Of a stretch of DNA of 64,000 bases, positions 8,473-16,859 are shown in pieces. Origin of the DNA: Micromonospora sediminimaris (GTDB lineage: Bacteria; Actinomycetota; Actinomycetes; Mycobacteriales; Micromonosporaceae). Location of the stretch: NCBI GenBank assembly GCA_900112325.1, contig FOLJ01000003.1, forward strand, positions 372,001-436,000, in the 5' to 3' direction. The notes below the pieces were generated by a model. That model was not told where the DNA came from and searched no databases. It was given only the letters and a program-made list of their open reading frames with translations. Every line of letters begins with the position of its first letter. Within the stretch, counting starts at the first letter, position 1. The translations under genes were made by a program, and so were the position numbers.

Positions 8473-8853
8473 ATGACCGTACCGACCCGGCTGACGCTGA
8501 CCACGGTCAACCTCGACACGCCCGACCCGGCGGCCCTGGCCCGCTTCTACGCGCGCCTGCTCGGCTGGGACATCGCGGTCGAGGAGGCCGACGACGTGAT
8601 CCTGCGTGCCGCCGACGGTGGGGTCGGGCTGTCCTTCCAGCGGGAACGCGCGTACGTGCGGCCGAGTTGGCCGGCGCAGCCCGGCCGGCAGCAGATGATG
8701 ATGCACCTGGAGATCGGGGTGCAGGACCTGCCGGCGGCGCTGGAGCACGCGCTGGCCTGCGGGGCGACGCTCGCCGCTGCTCAGCCCCAGGAGGACGTCC
8801 GGGTCTGCCTGGACCCGGACGGCCACCCGTTCTGCCTCTGGCTGACGGACTGA
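8473..8853 (+). CDS. VOC (glyoxalase/bleomycin-resistance fold) family protein
   Basis: A 126-residue single VOC module: DTPDPAALARFYARLLGW at the start and LDPDGHPFCLW at the end are the family's paired betaalphabetabetabeta signatures. The ATG at 8473 has a strong AAGGAGG six bases upstream. Such proteins are metal-dependent lyases, dioxygenases or drug-binding proteins; nothing here points to one substrate. It converges on the small membrane-protein gene. Confidence 0.9.
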   Translation: MTVPTRLTLTTVNLDTPDPAALARFYARLLGWDIAVEEADDVILRAADGGVGLSFQRERAYVRPSWPAQPGRQQMMMHLEIGVQDLPAALEHALACGATLAAAQPQEDVRVCLDPDGHPFCLWLTD

Positions 8854-8866
8854 CCCCGCGGTGCCC

Positions 8867-9091
8867 TCAGCTTCCGCCGGCCGTGGCCTGCCGGCGGCGC
8901 TTGGCGACGTACGGCAGCACGAACAGGTACAGGCCGGTGATCATCAGCAGCGCCAGCGGCAGCAGCGGCAGGTACGCGATCCACTCGACCGGATTCTCCT
9001 GCGCGAGCGCGACGAAGGTGACGATGACGGTCACCGTGAACACGATCGCCAGCCACCGATGGGTCTGCCGGATCCAGTTGCTCCCACTCAT
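8867..9091 (-). CDS. Small membrane protein with two transmembrane helices
   Basis: A 74-residue protein with two hydrophobic segments (about residues 13-32 and 38-59) and a basic C-terminal tail (AKRRRQ), hence two membrane spans. The WIRQTHRW start resembles the short actinobacterial proteins of unknown function that have a histidine before the first helix. The ATG at 9091 has GGGAGG seven bases upstream. The function is unknown. It is convergent with the VOC gene and ends 14 bases from it. Confidence 0.8.
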   Translation of the reverse strand: MSGSNWIRQTHRWLAIVFTVTVIVTFVALAQENPVEWIAYLPLLPLALLMITGLYLFVLPYVAKRRRQATAGGS

Positions 9092-9266
9092 CACGAACCT
9101 CCCGGTTGACTCTCCGCACCGGCCCGAGCGGCTGCCCGGCCGGGGATCTACCCTGGTCAAGCTAGTGACGTCCCGGTGGTCGGTGCTTCTCGATTCCTGA
9201 CCGGTGTGTCGGCGCGGTCCGGCACCGTCCGCGCCGACCGGCCCAAACGACCGTTAAGCTAGCGGT

Positions 9267-10382
9267 GTGGGGTTCGAGGAGTTGTATCCGCCGCAGCGGT
9301 TGACCACGGCGCAGCGCGCCGTCGCCGCCGCCGGGTTGGACGCGCTGTTGCTCAGCCCCGGATCCGACCTGCGCTACCTGACCGGCTACGACGCGCACGC
9401 CGGTGAGCGGCTGACCCTGCTGGTGCTGCCCGCCGAGGGCGAGCCGACGCTCATCGTGCCGACCCTGGAGCGGCCGGCGGCCGAGGCCTCCCCGGCGCCG
9501 GCCACCGGGGTACGCCTCGTCGACCACCCGGACGGCACGGACCCGTACCCACTGGTGACCGCCGCTCTCGGCGGGCCGGTCGGCGCGGTCGGCCTGGCCG
9601 ACCGGATGTGGGCCGAGCAGGTGCTGGCGCTGCGTGCGGTGCTCCCCGACGCCCGGCAGCGGCTCGCCTCGACCGTCCTGCGGGAGCTGCGCATCCACAA
9701 GTCGGCCGCCGAGGTGGAGGCGCTCGCCGAGGCCGGCGCGGCGATCGACGCGGTGCACGCCCGAATGGGGGAGTGGCTGCGACCAGGGCGGACCGAGGTG
9801 GAGGTGGCCACCGACATCGCCGCCGCGATCAGGGCGGAAGGCCATGTCACTGTCGACTTCGTCATCGTGGCCGCCGGACCGAACGGCGCCAGCCCGCATC
9901 ACGGCACCTCCGACCGGCCCATCGGCGCGGGTGAGCCGGTCGTGGTGGACATCGGCGGCACCATGGCCTCGGGTTACCGCTCCGACTGCACCCGCACCTA
10001 CTGTCCAGGTGGGCCACCACCTGCCGAGTTCGTGGACTACTACGCGGTGCTGCACGAGGCGCAGCGCGCCGCCGTCGCGGCGGTCCGCCCCGGGGTGAGC
10101 GCCGCCGCGGTCGACGCCGCCGCCCGCGAACCGATCACCGCGGCGGGCTACGGCGACGCCTTCCTGCACCGCACCGGACACGGCATCGGCCTGGACGGCC
10201 ACGAGGAGCCGTACGTGGTGGCCGGCAACGACCGCCCGCTGGCGGCGGGAATGGCCTTCTCCGTCGAACCGGGCATCTACCTGGCCGGGCGGCACGGCGC
10301 CCGGATCGAGGACATCGTCGTCTGCACGACGGACGGCGTACGACGGCTCAACACCACCCCCACGGAGCTCATCGCGCTATGA
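9267..10382 (+). CDS. M24-family metallopeptidase (Xaa-Pro aminopeptidase-like)
   Basis: A 371-residue peptidase with a creatinase-like N-terminal domain (residues 1-130) and a pita-bread catalytic domain. All five dinuclear metal ligands are present: Asp228, Asp240, His305, Glu334 and Glu348, within VDIGGT, YRSDCTRTY, RTGHGIG, VEPGIY and RIEDI. It probably removes N-terminal residues ahead of proline in the cytoplasm. It starts at a GTG at 9267 and its stop overlaps the acyl-CoA dehydrogenase start (ATGA), so the two are translationally coupled. Confidence 0.94.
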   Translation: MGFEELYPPQRLTTAQRAVAAAGLDALLLSPGSDLRYLTGYDAHAGERLTLLVLPAEGEPTLIVPTLERPAAEASPAPATGVRLVDHPDGTDPYPLVTAALGGPVGAVGLADRMWAEQVLALRAVLPDARQRLASTVLRELRIHKSAAEVEALAEAGAAIDAVHARMGEWLRPGRTEVEVATDIAAAIRAEGHVTVDFVIVAAGPNGASPHHGTSDRPIGAGEPVVVDIGGTMASGYRSDCTRTYCPGGPPPAEFVDYYAVLHEAQRAAVAAVRPGVSAAAVDAAAREPITAAGYGDAFLHRTGHGIGLDGHEEPYVVAGNDRPLAAGMAFSVEPGIYLAGRHGARIEDIVVCTTDGVRRLNTTPTELIAL

Positions 10383-11521
10383 CTGTCGACCGGATCCTGC
10401 CCACCGACGAGGCTCGCGACCTGCTGGAGCTGACCACCGAGCTGGCCGATCGGGAACTCGCGCCGAAGGTGACCGAGTACGAGCAGCGGGCCGAGTTTCC
10501 CCGGGAGGTGCTGCGCACGCTGGGCCGGGCGGGACTGCTCGGCCTGCCGTACCCGGAGGAGTGCGGCGGCGCCGCCCAGCCGTACGAGGTCTACCTGCAG
10601 GTGCTGGAGATCCTGGCCGGCCGCTGGCTGGCCGTGGCCGAGGCGGTCAGCGTGCACACCCTGTCCTGTTACCCGGTCGCCGCGTTCGGCAGCGCGGAAC
10701 AGCGCAAGCTGCTGCCTGACATGATCGGCGGCGAGTTGCTCGGGGCGTACTGCCTGTCGGAGCCGCAGGGCGGGTCGGACGCCGCGGCGCTGACCACCAG
10801 GGCGGTGCGCGACGGCGACGGCTATGTCGTCACCGGCACCAAGGCGTGGATCACCCACGCGCAGGTGGCCGACTTCTACAACATCTTCTGCCGTACCGGC
10901 GGCCCCGGTCCGAAGGGCGTCTCCTGCCTGCTCGCCGACCGGGCCACGCCGGGTATCCACCCGCAGGCCGCGGAGCGCACCATGGGGCTGCGCTCCTCTC
11001 CGGTGGCGCAGCTCGTCTTCGACGAGGCCCGGGTGCCGGCCGACCGGCTGATCGGCGGCGACGGGGCGGGTTTCACCATCGCCATGTCGGCCCTGGACTC
11101 CGGTCGGTTGGGCATCGCGGCCTGCGCGGTCGGGCTGGCCCAGGCGGCGCTTGACTACGCGGTGGACTACGCCCGGCAACGCGAGCAGTTCGGCCGGTCG
11201 GTCATCGACTTCCAGGGGCTCGGGTTCACCCTGGCCGACCTCGCCACCCAGATCTCCGCCGCGCGGGCGTTGACGCTGGCCGCGGCCCGGCTACGCGACG
11301 CCGGGCGGCCGTACTCGATCGAGGCGGCCAAGGCGAAGCTGTTCGCCACGGATGTGGCGATGCGGGTGACAATCGACGCGGTGCAGGTGCTCGGCGGCGC
11401 GGGATACGTCGCCGACCACCCGGTCGAGCGGTACCTGCGGGAGGCGAAGGTGCTGCAGATCGTGGAGGGGACCAACCAGATCCAGCGGCTGGTGATCTCC
11501 CGCGCGCTGGCGAAGGGCTGA
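10379..11521 (+). CDS. Acyl-CoA dehydrogenase
   Basis: A 380-residue FAD flavoenzyme of fatty-acid or branched-chain acyl-CoA oxidation. The three classic domains are present; YCLSEPQGGSD is the FAD/substrate signature in the first half, and the catalytic-base glutamate is in QIVEGTNQIQRL near the C-terminus. It shares an ATGA overlap with the upstream M24 peptidase, an arrangement frequent in actinomycetes. The chain-length preference cannot be judged. A strong hairpin follows the stop. Confidence 0.96.
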   Translation: MTVDRILPTDEARDLLELTTELADRELAPKVTEYEQRAEFPREVLRTLGRAGLLGLPYPEECGGAAQPYEVYLQVLEILAGRWLAVAEAVSVHTLSCYPVAAFGSAEQRKLLPDMIGGELLGAYCLSEPQGGSDAAALTTRAVRDGDGYVVTGTKAWITHAQVADFYNIFCRTGGPGPKGVSCLLADRATPGIHPQAAERTMGLRSSPVAQLVFDEARVPADRLIGGDGAGFTIAMSALDSGRLGIAACAVGLAQAALDYAVDYARQREQFGRSVIDFQGLGFTLADLATQISAARALTLAAARLRDAGRPYSIEAAKAKLFATDVAMRVTIDAVQVLGGAGYVADHPVERYLREAKVLQIVEGTNQIQRLVISRALAKG

Positions 11522-11535
11522 CCGAACGCGACCAT

Positions 11536-11562
11536 CCGCCCGCCGAACGCGACGGCGGGCGG
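11536..11562 (+). terminator. Rho-independent-type terminator
   Basis: CCGCCCGCC and GGCGGGCGG form a perfect 9-base stem with a 9-base loop, followed by CTTTGT, 15 bases after the acyl-CoA dehydrogenase stop. Confidence 0.7.
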
Positions 11563-11607
11563 CTTTGTCAGTCGCGTCGACCTGTCGTACCCGGTAGGTT
11601 GCACGCC

Positions 11608-12117
11608 GTGGAGGAGATCGACCGCGCCATCGTGGTGGCGCTGACCGCGGACGGCCGACTGTCGTACACGGACTTGGCGGAGAAGGTCGGCCTGTCCGTC
11701 TCGGCGGTGCATCAGCGGGTGCGTCGGCTGGAGCAGCGTGGGGTGATCAAGGGCTACGCCGCGCGGGTCTCCTTCGAGGCGCTGGACCTGCCCCTGACGG
11801 CGTTCGTGGCGATCCGGCCGTTCGATCCGTCCCAGCCGGACGACGCGCCGGAACGGCTGGCTCACCTGCCGGAGATCGACTCGTGCTACTCGGTGGCGGG
11901 GGAGGACTTCTACCTGCTGCTGGTCCGGGTGGCCGGGCCGGTCGACCTGGAGCGGGTGCTCCAGGAGATCAGGACGGCGGCCAACGTCACCACCCGGACG
12001 ACAGTGGTGCTGTCCACCCCGTACGAGCACCGACCGCCCAAGATCACCCTCGACCCGGCGGCGCACCATCGCACCCGGGGCGTACCGCCCGCCGCAGCTG
12101 GCGCACAGGCGGACTGA
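11608..12117 (+). CDS. Lrp/AsnC-family transcriptional regulator
   Basis: A 169-residue regulator with an N-terminal winged helix-turn-helix (YTDLAEKVGLSVSAVHQRVR, about residues 22-41) and a C-terminal RAM ligand-binding domain, with VAGEDFYLLLVR in the expected ligand-loop place. Such proteins form octamers and sense amino acids. The GTG at 11608 gives the canonical MEEIDRAIV start; a TTG three codons earlier is possible. It lies downstream of the acyl-CoA dehydrogenase terminator, so it has its own promoter. A role in the lysine genes about 5 kb away is conceivable but not shown. Confidence 0.93.
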   Translation: MEEIDRAIVVALTADGRLSYTDLAEKVGLSVSAVHQRVRRLEQRGVIKGYAARVSFEALDLPLTAFVAIRPFDPSQPDDAPERLAHLPEIDSCYSVAGEDFYLLLVRVAGPVDLERVLQEIRTAANVTTRTTVVLSTPYEHRPPKITLDPAAHHRTRGVPPAAAGAQAD

Positions 12118-12325
12118 CCCGGAACACCCGGTGCCGCTGCAAACCAGGAGACGGGGCTAGGATCCATCCCTGGTTCGGCGGAAGGTGAGACCCGGATCAT
12201 GACCGGGACGCCGGAGCGGTTGGTGCCGCCCGGTGTCCGGGTCGCCTCGCGTGTCTCGAAGGGGAGGATGAGATGTACCGATCGATGCGATCGCGTTCCA
12301 GCCAGCCGGCGGCCGGAGTCCGCTC

Positions 12326-13780
12326 ATGACACGCATTCTCATCCGTGCCGGCAAGAGCCCGTTGACCGTGCTGTCCCACGAGCAAAGCCTGTCCACCTCT
12401 CGGTTGGGTGTCTTCGGGTCAAACTCTGGGAACATGCTGTTCTACAGCGCGGTGTTCCGGGTGCTGAGCGTGCCCGGCGCCGAGGTGGTCGCCAACTCCT
12501 ACGTGCATGAGCGTCCGGTACACCTGGGCACCTACATCAACCGGACCAACGAAGAGTTCGACCGGTTCGTCCTGCCGATGGCGAACTCCTACCGGGACAC
12601 CTTCCTGCCGCACCTGGAGCGTCTCGCCAAGGTCATCGAGCGGTTGAAGATCCCGGTCACGGTGGTCGGCATCGGCGCGCAGCTGCCGTACGGCACCGAG
12701 TTCGACTCGCTCCCCGACAACTACAAGAAGATCGTCACGCGGTTCACCCGGGCCGTTCTCAACCGGTCGGCCTCCATCGGTGTGCGCGGTGAGTACACGG
12801 CACGCATGCTGAAGTATCTCGGCTTCGGCGACGAGCACGTGCGGGTGATCGGCTGCCCGTCCATGTTCGGCAACGGGCCGCTGGGACCGTTGGTACGCAA
12901 GGTGGACCGGCTGGCCTACGACAGCCCGATCGCCATCTCGTACACGCCGAAGGTCAAGGGCGTCGACCGACTGGTCGAGGCGAACACCGACCGGTACCCC
13001 AACAGCGTCATCGTGCCGCAGCAGCATCACCGGCTGGCGCTCATGTTGTGGGGCGAGAACCCGGCCAAGGTCCCCAACAAGCGGATGCCCATCCACACCG
13101 AGCATCCGCTGTACGAGAACGACCGGATGCGGTTCTTCGTCGATGCCTCGACCTGGGTCGACTTCATGGCCGAGCAGCACTTCGCCTTTGGCACGCGCAT
13201 CCACGGCAACGTCGCGGGCGTGCTGGCGGGCACGCCGTCGGTGGTGTTGGCGCACGACTCCCGCACCGTCGAACTCTCCGAGTACCACGGCATCCCGTAC
13301 CGCCTCTACTCGGAGCTGCCGCCGGATGTCGACGCGCAGCGGCTCTACGAGGAAGCGGATTTCGACGCCTTCGGTCCGCGTCAGGCCGAGACCTTCGAGA
13401 CCTACGTGCGGTTCCTCGAGCACAACGACCTTGAGCACGTGTTCCAGCCGGGCAAGGCGAACCCGGCCTACGACGAGGCGCTCGCCGCTGCCCCGTTCCC
13501 CGGCCCGGTGCACACGCTGATGGCCTCGGACGTGGTCGGGCGGCGTCAGGTGATGTCCCGGCTGCGTTGGCTACGGCAGGGGCACGAGGGCGACCTGGAG
13601 CGCCGCGCCTACGAATTCGAACCACCGTTCCGCGAACCGCGCGGACAGAGGACGCTTGAGGAGCGGGTAACCGAGTTGGAGAAGGAACTCAGGGTGCAGC
13701 AGGAGTCGCTGGCGAGCTGGCGGGGTCGGATGGGGCGGGTGCTGCGGATCAACCCGTTGTCCACGGGGGGCCGTCGGTGA
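12326..13780 (+). CDS. Polysaccharide pyruvyl transferase family protein
   Basis: A 484-residue protein with the pyruvyltransferase (WcaK/CsaB-like) fold: a Gly/Asn-rich start (LGVFGSNSGNMLFYSAVF), the VVGIGAQ strand and the FGTRIHGNVAGVLAGTP helix near residues 285-305, which binds the donor in this family. It probably adds a ketal pyruvate to a cell-surface glycan. The last 60 residues (EERVTELEKELRVQQE) form a short coiled coil, possibly for pairing with its partner. The stop overlaps the next gene's GTG start (GTGA), so the two are coupled. The start at 12326 fits the domain; its ribosome site is poor. Confidence 0.85.
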   Translation: MTRILIRAGKSPLTVLSHEQSLSTSRLGVFGSNSGNMLFYSAVFRVLSVPGAEVVANSYVHERPVHLGTYINRTNEEFDRFVLPMANSYRDTFLPHLERLAKVIERLKIPVTVVGIGAQLPYGTEFDSLPDNYKKIVTRFTRAVLNRSASIGVRGEYTARMLKYLGFGDEHVRVIGCPSMFGNGPLGPLVRKVDRLAYDSPIAISYTPKVKGVDRLVEANTDRYPNSVIVPQQHHRLALMLWGENPAKVPNKRMPIHTEHPLYENDRMRFFVDASTWVDFMAEQHFAFGTRIHGNVAGVLAGTPSVVLAHDSRTVELSEYHGIPYRLYSELPPDVDAQRLYEEADFDAFGPRQAETFETYVRFLEHNDLEHVFQPGKANPAYDEALAAAPFPGPVHTLMASDVVGRRQVMSRLRWLRQGHEGDLERRAYEFEPPFREPRGQRTLEERVTELEKELRVQQESLASWRGRMGRVLRINPLSTGGRR

Positions 13781-15474
13781 CGACTGCGGCTCCGAACACG
13801 TCCCGACTGGGGGCATGGGTGGCGTCGAAGACGGGGGGGCGCATCACCTCCACGGCGATCGACGTGTCGGCGCTCGCCGCGCTGCTGCTGGCGGCGGTGG
13901 GCGGTTCCCGGCTCTGGGCGTTGCCGCCGGCCGTGCTGGCAGTCGGTCTGCTGGCCTGGACGTGGCGCGAAGGAGCGGCGTCCACCTCGAAGGCCGCCGT
14001 GCCGCGCGTCCTGCTGCTGGCCAGCGCGTACCTGCTCGGCGCGGTGCACGGCGGCGTCGATCTCGCGCTCGCCGTCGGCGTGGCCCTGGCCGGATTGGCG
14101 GTGCTCAGCGAGACACCGATGGGGTTCATCTCCCGTGCCGCGTACCCGGTGACGGCCAATCTGCCGGGAATCGGCGCGCGGCCCTATCGGCGTCCGAACA
14201 CGAGCCGCGCAGTGCTGGTCAACGGTGCCGCGGTGCTGGTGGTGCTCGTCTGCGCCTTCATCGGCAACCTCGGGTTGATCGCCGCGGCGGTGTCGGCGGC
14301 CGCGCTCGGCCTGTCGCTGTTCACCTTGTGGCAGGGGCTGGGCCGGGTGCGGGCGCGGCGGACCAGTGAGCGGAACCTCAGCAAGGCGCTCACCGCCTAC
14401 GAACCGGCGTTCGTGGTGCACTGGACCGCACCGGCCGGCACCGCGTACCAGGTCGCGATGTGGCTGCCCTACCTGGAGCGTCTCGGTCGCAAGTTCTTCG
14501 TGCTGGTGCGCGGCGAGGCCAACTTCAACGAGGTGGCGGCGCTGACCAAGGCCCCGGTGGTGCTGCGCACCGCCCTGGAGGACATGGACAGTGTGGTCAC
14601 CCCGTCCATGCGGGCCGCCTTCTACGTGAACACCGCGACGAAGAACAACCACCTCCTGCGGTACACGAATCTGACGCACATCCAGCTCAACCACGGCGAC
14701 AGCGACAAGGTGCCGAGTCACAACCCGGTCTTCCGGATGTACGACAAGAACTTCGTCGCCGGCCAGGCCGCGATCGACCGCTTCGCGGCCAACGGCGTGA
14801 AGATGCCGATCGAGATGTTCAGCGTCGTCGGGCGACCCCAGGTGGAGAACGTGGCGGTGGCGGCCAAGCCGATCGCCTCGATCGCCAACCCCCGGGTGCT
14901 CTACGCGCCGACCTGGGCGGGTTTCTACGCCGACTCCAACTACTCGTCACTGCACGTCGGCTACGACATCGTCAAGGCGCTGGTCGAGCGCGGTTGCAGC
15001 ATCGTCTTCCGGCCACACCCGTACAGCAACCGGAATCCGGCGCTGGGCCGTGAGTGTGAGCGGATCCAGGCGCTTCTGGCCGAGGACCGCAAGGCCAACG
15101 GGCGGCCGCATGTCTTCGGCAAGCAGGCCGAGGTGAAGATGTCGGTGATGGACTGCTTCAACGCGTCGGACGCGATGGTGTCGGACGTGTCGAGTGTGGT
15201 GGCCGACTACCTGTACTCGGAGAAGCCCTTCGCGATGGTGGCCGTCTCGACGCCGGCGGACACGTTCACCGACGAGTTCCCGCTGGGGCGGGCCAGCTAC
15301 GTCATCGACGCCCACGGCGGCCGGGTCAAGGGGCTCGACGCGATCCTCGACGACTTCCTCGGCGCCGATCCGCTGGCCTCCACCCGACAGGACATCAAGA
15401 AGTACTACCTCGGCGACATTCCGCCGGAGCGCTACGCCCAGCATTTCCTGGACGAGGCGTCCCGCTACCTCTGA
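13777..15474 (+). CDS. CDP-glycerol glycerophosphotransferase (TagB/TagF-like) with membrane N-terminus
   Basis: A 565-residue protein. Residues about 25-190 contain four or more hydrophobic segments, so the first part is membrane-embedded. Residues about 200-560 match the Glyphos_transf family: HGDSDK, VLYAPTWAGFY, FRPHPYSNRNP and SDVSSVVADYLY include the histidines and the donor-site motif. Family members polymerise or prime glycerol-phosphate chains of teichoic-acid-type polymers on the inner membrane face. With the overlapping pyruvyltransferase gene it suggests a pyruvylated, phosphodiester-linked surface polymer. It is followed by a strong terminator. Confidence 0.87.
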   Translation: MTTAAPNTSRLGAWVASKTGGRITSTAIDVSALAALLLAAVGGSRLWALPPAVLAVGLLAWTWREGAASTSKAAVPRVLLLASAYLLGAVHGGVDLALAVGVALAGLAVLSETPMGFISRAAYPVTANLPGIGARPYRRPNTSRAVLVNGAAVLVVLVCAFIGNLGLIAAAVSAAALGLSLFTLWQGLGRVRARRTSERNLSKALTAYEPAFVVHWTAPAGTAYQVAMWLPYLERLGRKFFVLVRGEANFNEVAALTKAPVVLRTALEDMDSVVTPSMRAAFYVNTATKNNHLLRYTNLTHIQLNHGDSDKVPSHNPVFRMYDKNFVAGQAAIDRFAANGVKMPIEMFSVVGRPQVENVAVAAKPIASIANPRVLYAPTWAGFYADSNYSSLHVGYDIVKALVERGCSIVFRPHPYSNRNPALGRECERIQALLAEDRKANGRPHVFGKQAEVKMSVMDCFNASDAMVSDVSSVVADYLYSEKPFAMVAVSTPADTFTDEFPLGRASYVIDAHGGRVKGLDAILDDFLGADPLASTRQDIKKYYLGDIPPERYAQHFLDEASRYL

Positions 15475-15493
15475 GTTCGACAGCGGTTCTCGT

Positions 15494-15537
15494 ACCGGCT
15501 CCGGCCCGGCCTCGCGCCGGCCGGAGCCGGTGTTGTT
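15494..15537. terminator. Strong bidirectional terminator
   Basis: A perfect 13-base stem (ACCGGCTCCGGCC at 15494-15506 with its complement at 15519-15531) and a 12-base loop, followed by GTTGTT, between the glycerophosphotransferase and the convergent phosphatase gene. Confidence 0.8.
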
Positions 15538-15582
15538 CGGGCATCGAGCCGGCCTGCTGCCGGAGCTGTGCTCTCCGACGGG

Positions 15583-16194
15583 TCAGTGCCGACCGGCTGA
15601 CCCGGTGGCCGGCACGGTGGGCTGGGCGACGGGTTGGTTCCAGCGGAGGATCACCCGCCGGCCGTGTTCGTGTCCGAGCAGGCTGAGGGTGGCGGTGTCC
15701 AGGCGGAGCAGCCCGCCTGCGGACGGCGGCAGGCCGACCCAGCGGGCGCCCAGCACCCGCAGCGCGTGCGCGTGTCCGACCAACGCGACGGGGCCCCGGT
15801 CGAGCAGGGGATGCAGCCTGGCGAGCAGCCGGTCCAGGCGTTCGCCCACCTCGCTGGGCGACTCGCCGCCCGGGCATCCGTCGGTCCAGACGCTCCACCC
15901 GGGCCGTTCGTCCTGGATTTCGGCGGTGGTGCGGCCCTCGTAGTCGCCGTAGTGCCATTCGGCGAGGTCGTCGTCGGAGCCGGTGACGGCCAGCCCGGCC
16001 AGCTGCGCGGTGCGCAGCGCCCGGATGCGTGGGCTGGTCAGCACCGCGACGAACCGCCGTCCGGCGAGGACCGGTCCGAGCGCGCGGGCCTGCCGCTCAC
16101 CGTCGGGCGTGAGGTTGAGATCGGTGTACGAGGTGTGGCGGCGGCTCGCGCTCCACGTGGTCTCGCCGTGCCGGATGAGCAGGATGTCGTTCAT
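15583..16194 (-). CDS. Histidine phosphatase (phosphoglycerate-mutase-like) family protein
   Basis: A 203-residue cytoplasmic phosphatase. The catalytic LIRHGET motif is at residues 5-11, the second histidine in VALVGHAHALRVL, and the acid in AEWHYGDYEG; this is the layout of broad-specificity branch-1 histidine phosphatases. The ATG at 16194 places RHGE as usual; the upstream ATG adds ten unlikely residues. The substrate is unknown. The gene is monocistronic. Confidence 0.93.
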   Translation of the reverse strand: MNDILLIRHGETTWSASRRHTSYTDLNLTPDGERQARALGPVLAGRRFVAVLTSPRIRALRTAQLAGLAVTGSDDDLAEWHYGDYEGRTTAEIQDERPGWSVWTDGCPGGESPSEVGERLDRLLARLHPLLDRGPVALVGHAHALRVLGARWVGLPPSAGGLLRLDTATLSLLGHEHGRRVILRWNQPVAQPTVPATGSAGRH

Positions 16195-16561
16195 GCCGTC
16201 GCAGGTCGCTTCCCGGCATGGCACGACCCCGTCATGCCGATTGTCTGGATTCGTTGGCCCATGCCCTCAGTCAACCAGGACAACGTGCCCGTCGCCGGGC
16301 GGCGACGGGATCGGCCCGGGTCCGGGGCCGTGGCGCGTCGCTCGGTGGTTGCTGGGCTGCTTGGCGTTCCTCACCGCTCCGCCGCGCGGCTCGCTGAGCT
16401 GCCCGACCGCGTCCGAACAATACCCCTAGTGTCCTAGGATGTCTTAGCGGTTGTGCCACCCACCACGGCTGGCGACACCGTTTCAGGCCGCAGCACGGGG
16501 GGACACCACGTAGAGCGGAGCGATCCGCTCCGCTCTACCGCCGAACAGGCAGGGAGGCGAC
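16195..16561. other. Intergenic region with stress-type promoter hints
   Basis: A 367-base gap between divergent genes with no convincing coding sequence. It holds a GTTTC at 16480 followed about 13 bases later by GGGGGGA, a loose match to the sigma-B-like GTTT-N14-GGGTAT promoter class that often drives CsbD genes, and a perfect palindrome immediately before the CsbD ribosome site. A CCTAG-rich stretch lies near 16425-16445. Confidence 0.35.
16511..16537. repeat. Perfect 12+12 inverted repeat in CsbD leader
   Basis: TAGAGCGGAGCG is followed by ATC and its exact complement. It ends 24 bases before the CsbD start, inside the presumed 5' leader. It could be an operator or an RNA hairpin that modulates translation or stability; there is no U-run after it. 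Confidence 0.75.
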
Positions 16562-16756
16562 ATGAGCTTCACCGACAAGGCGAAGAACAAGGTCGAGGAA
16601 CTGAGCGGTGCCGCCAGGGAGCGGATCGGCGACATGACAGACAACGAGCGCATGCGGGCCGAGGGCGCCAGCCAGCAGAGCGATGCTCGCGCCCGTCAGG
16701 TCGGTGAGAACGTCAAGGAGGCCGGGCGCAACGCGAAGGACGCTTTCAACAAGTGA
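16562..16756 (+). CDS. CsbD family stress protein
   Basis: A 64-residue highly charged protein, MSFTDKAKNKVEELSG at the start, matching the CsbD domain over nearly its whole length. CsbD proteins are general-stress proteins of unknown molecular role, controlled by sigma-B in Bacillus. GGGAGG lies seven bases upstream of the ATG. A palindrome sits in its leader and a strong terminator follows. Confidence 0.93.
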   Translation: MSFTDKAKNKVEELSGAARERIGDMTDNERMRAEGASQQSDARARQVGENVKEAGRNAKDAFNK

Positions 16757-16769
16757 TCGCCCGGTACGG

Positions 16770-16803
16770 AAGTGGGCCGCCGGATCATTCCGGCGGCCCA
16801 CTT
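16770..16803. terminator. Strong bidirectional terminator
   Basis: A perfect 14-base stem (AAGTGGGCCGCCGG with its complement) and a 6-base loop, between the CsbD gene and the convergent kamA gene. Confidence 0.85.
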
Positions 16804-16859
16804 CGCGGTGTGGCGCGGTTTGGCGGAGGAGGCGCCGTCCGGCCGGGCGCTGAGCTGGT

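Noticed and set aside
10379..11521. Acyl-CoA dehydrogenase as the butyryl-CoA step of lysine fermentation
   Set aside because: It is coupled to a peptidase gene, lies before a terminator, and has no electron-transfer flavoprotein genes nearby; a general acyl-CoA dehydrogenase is simpler.
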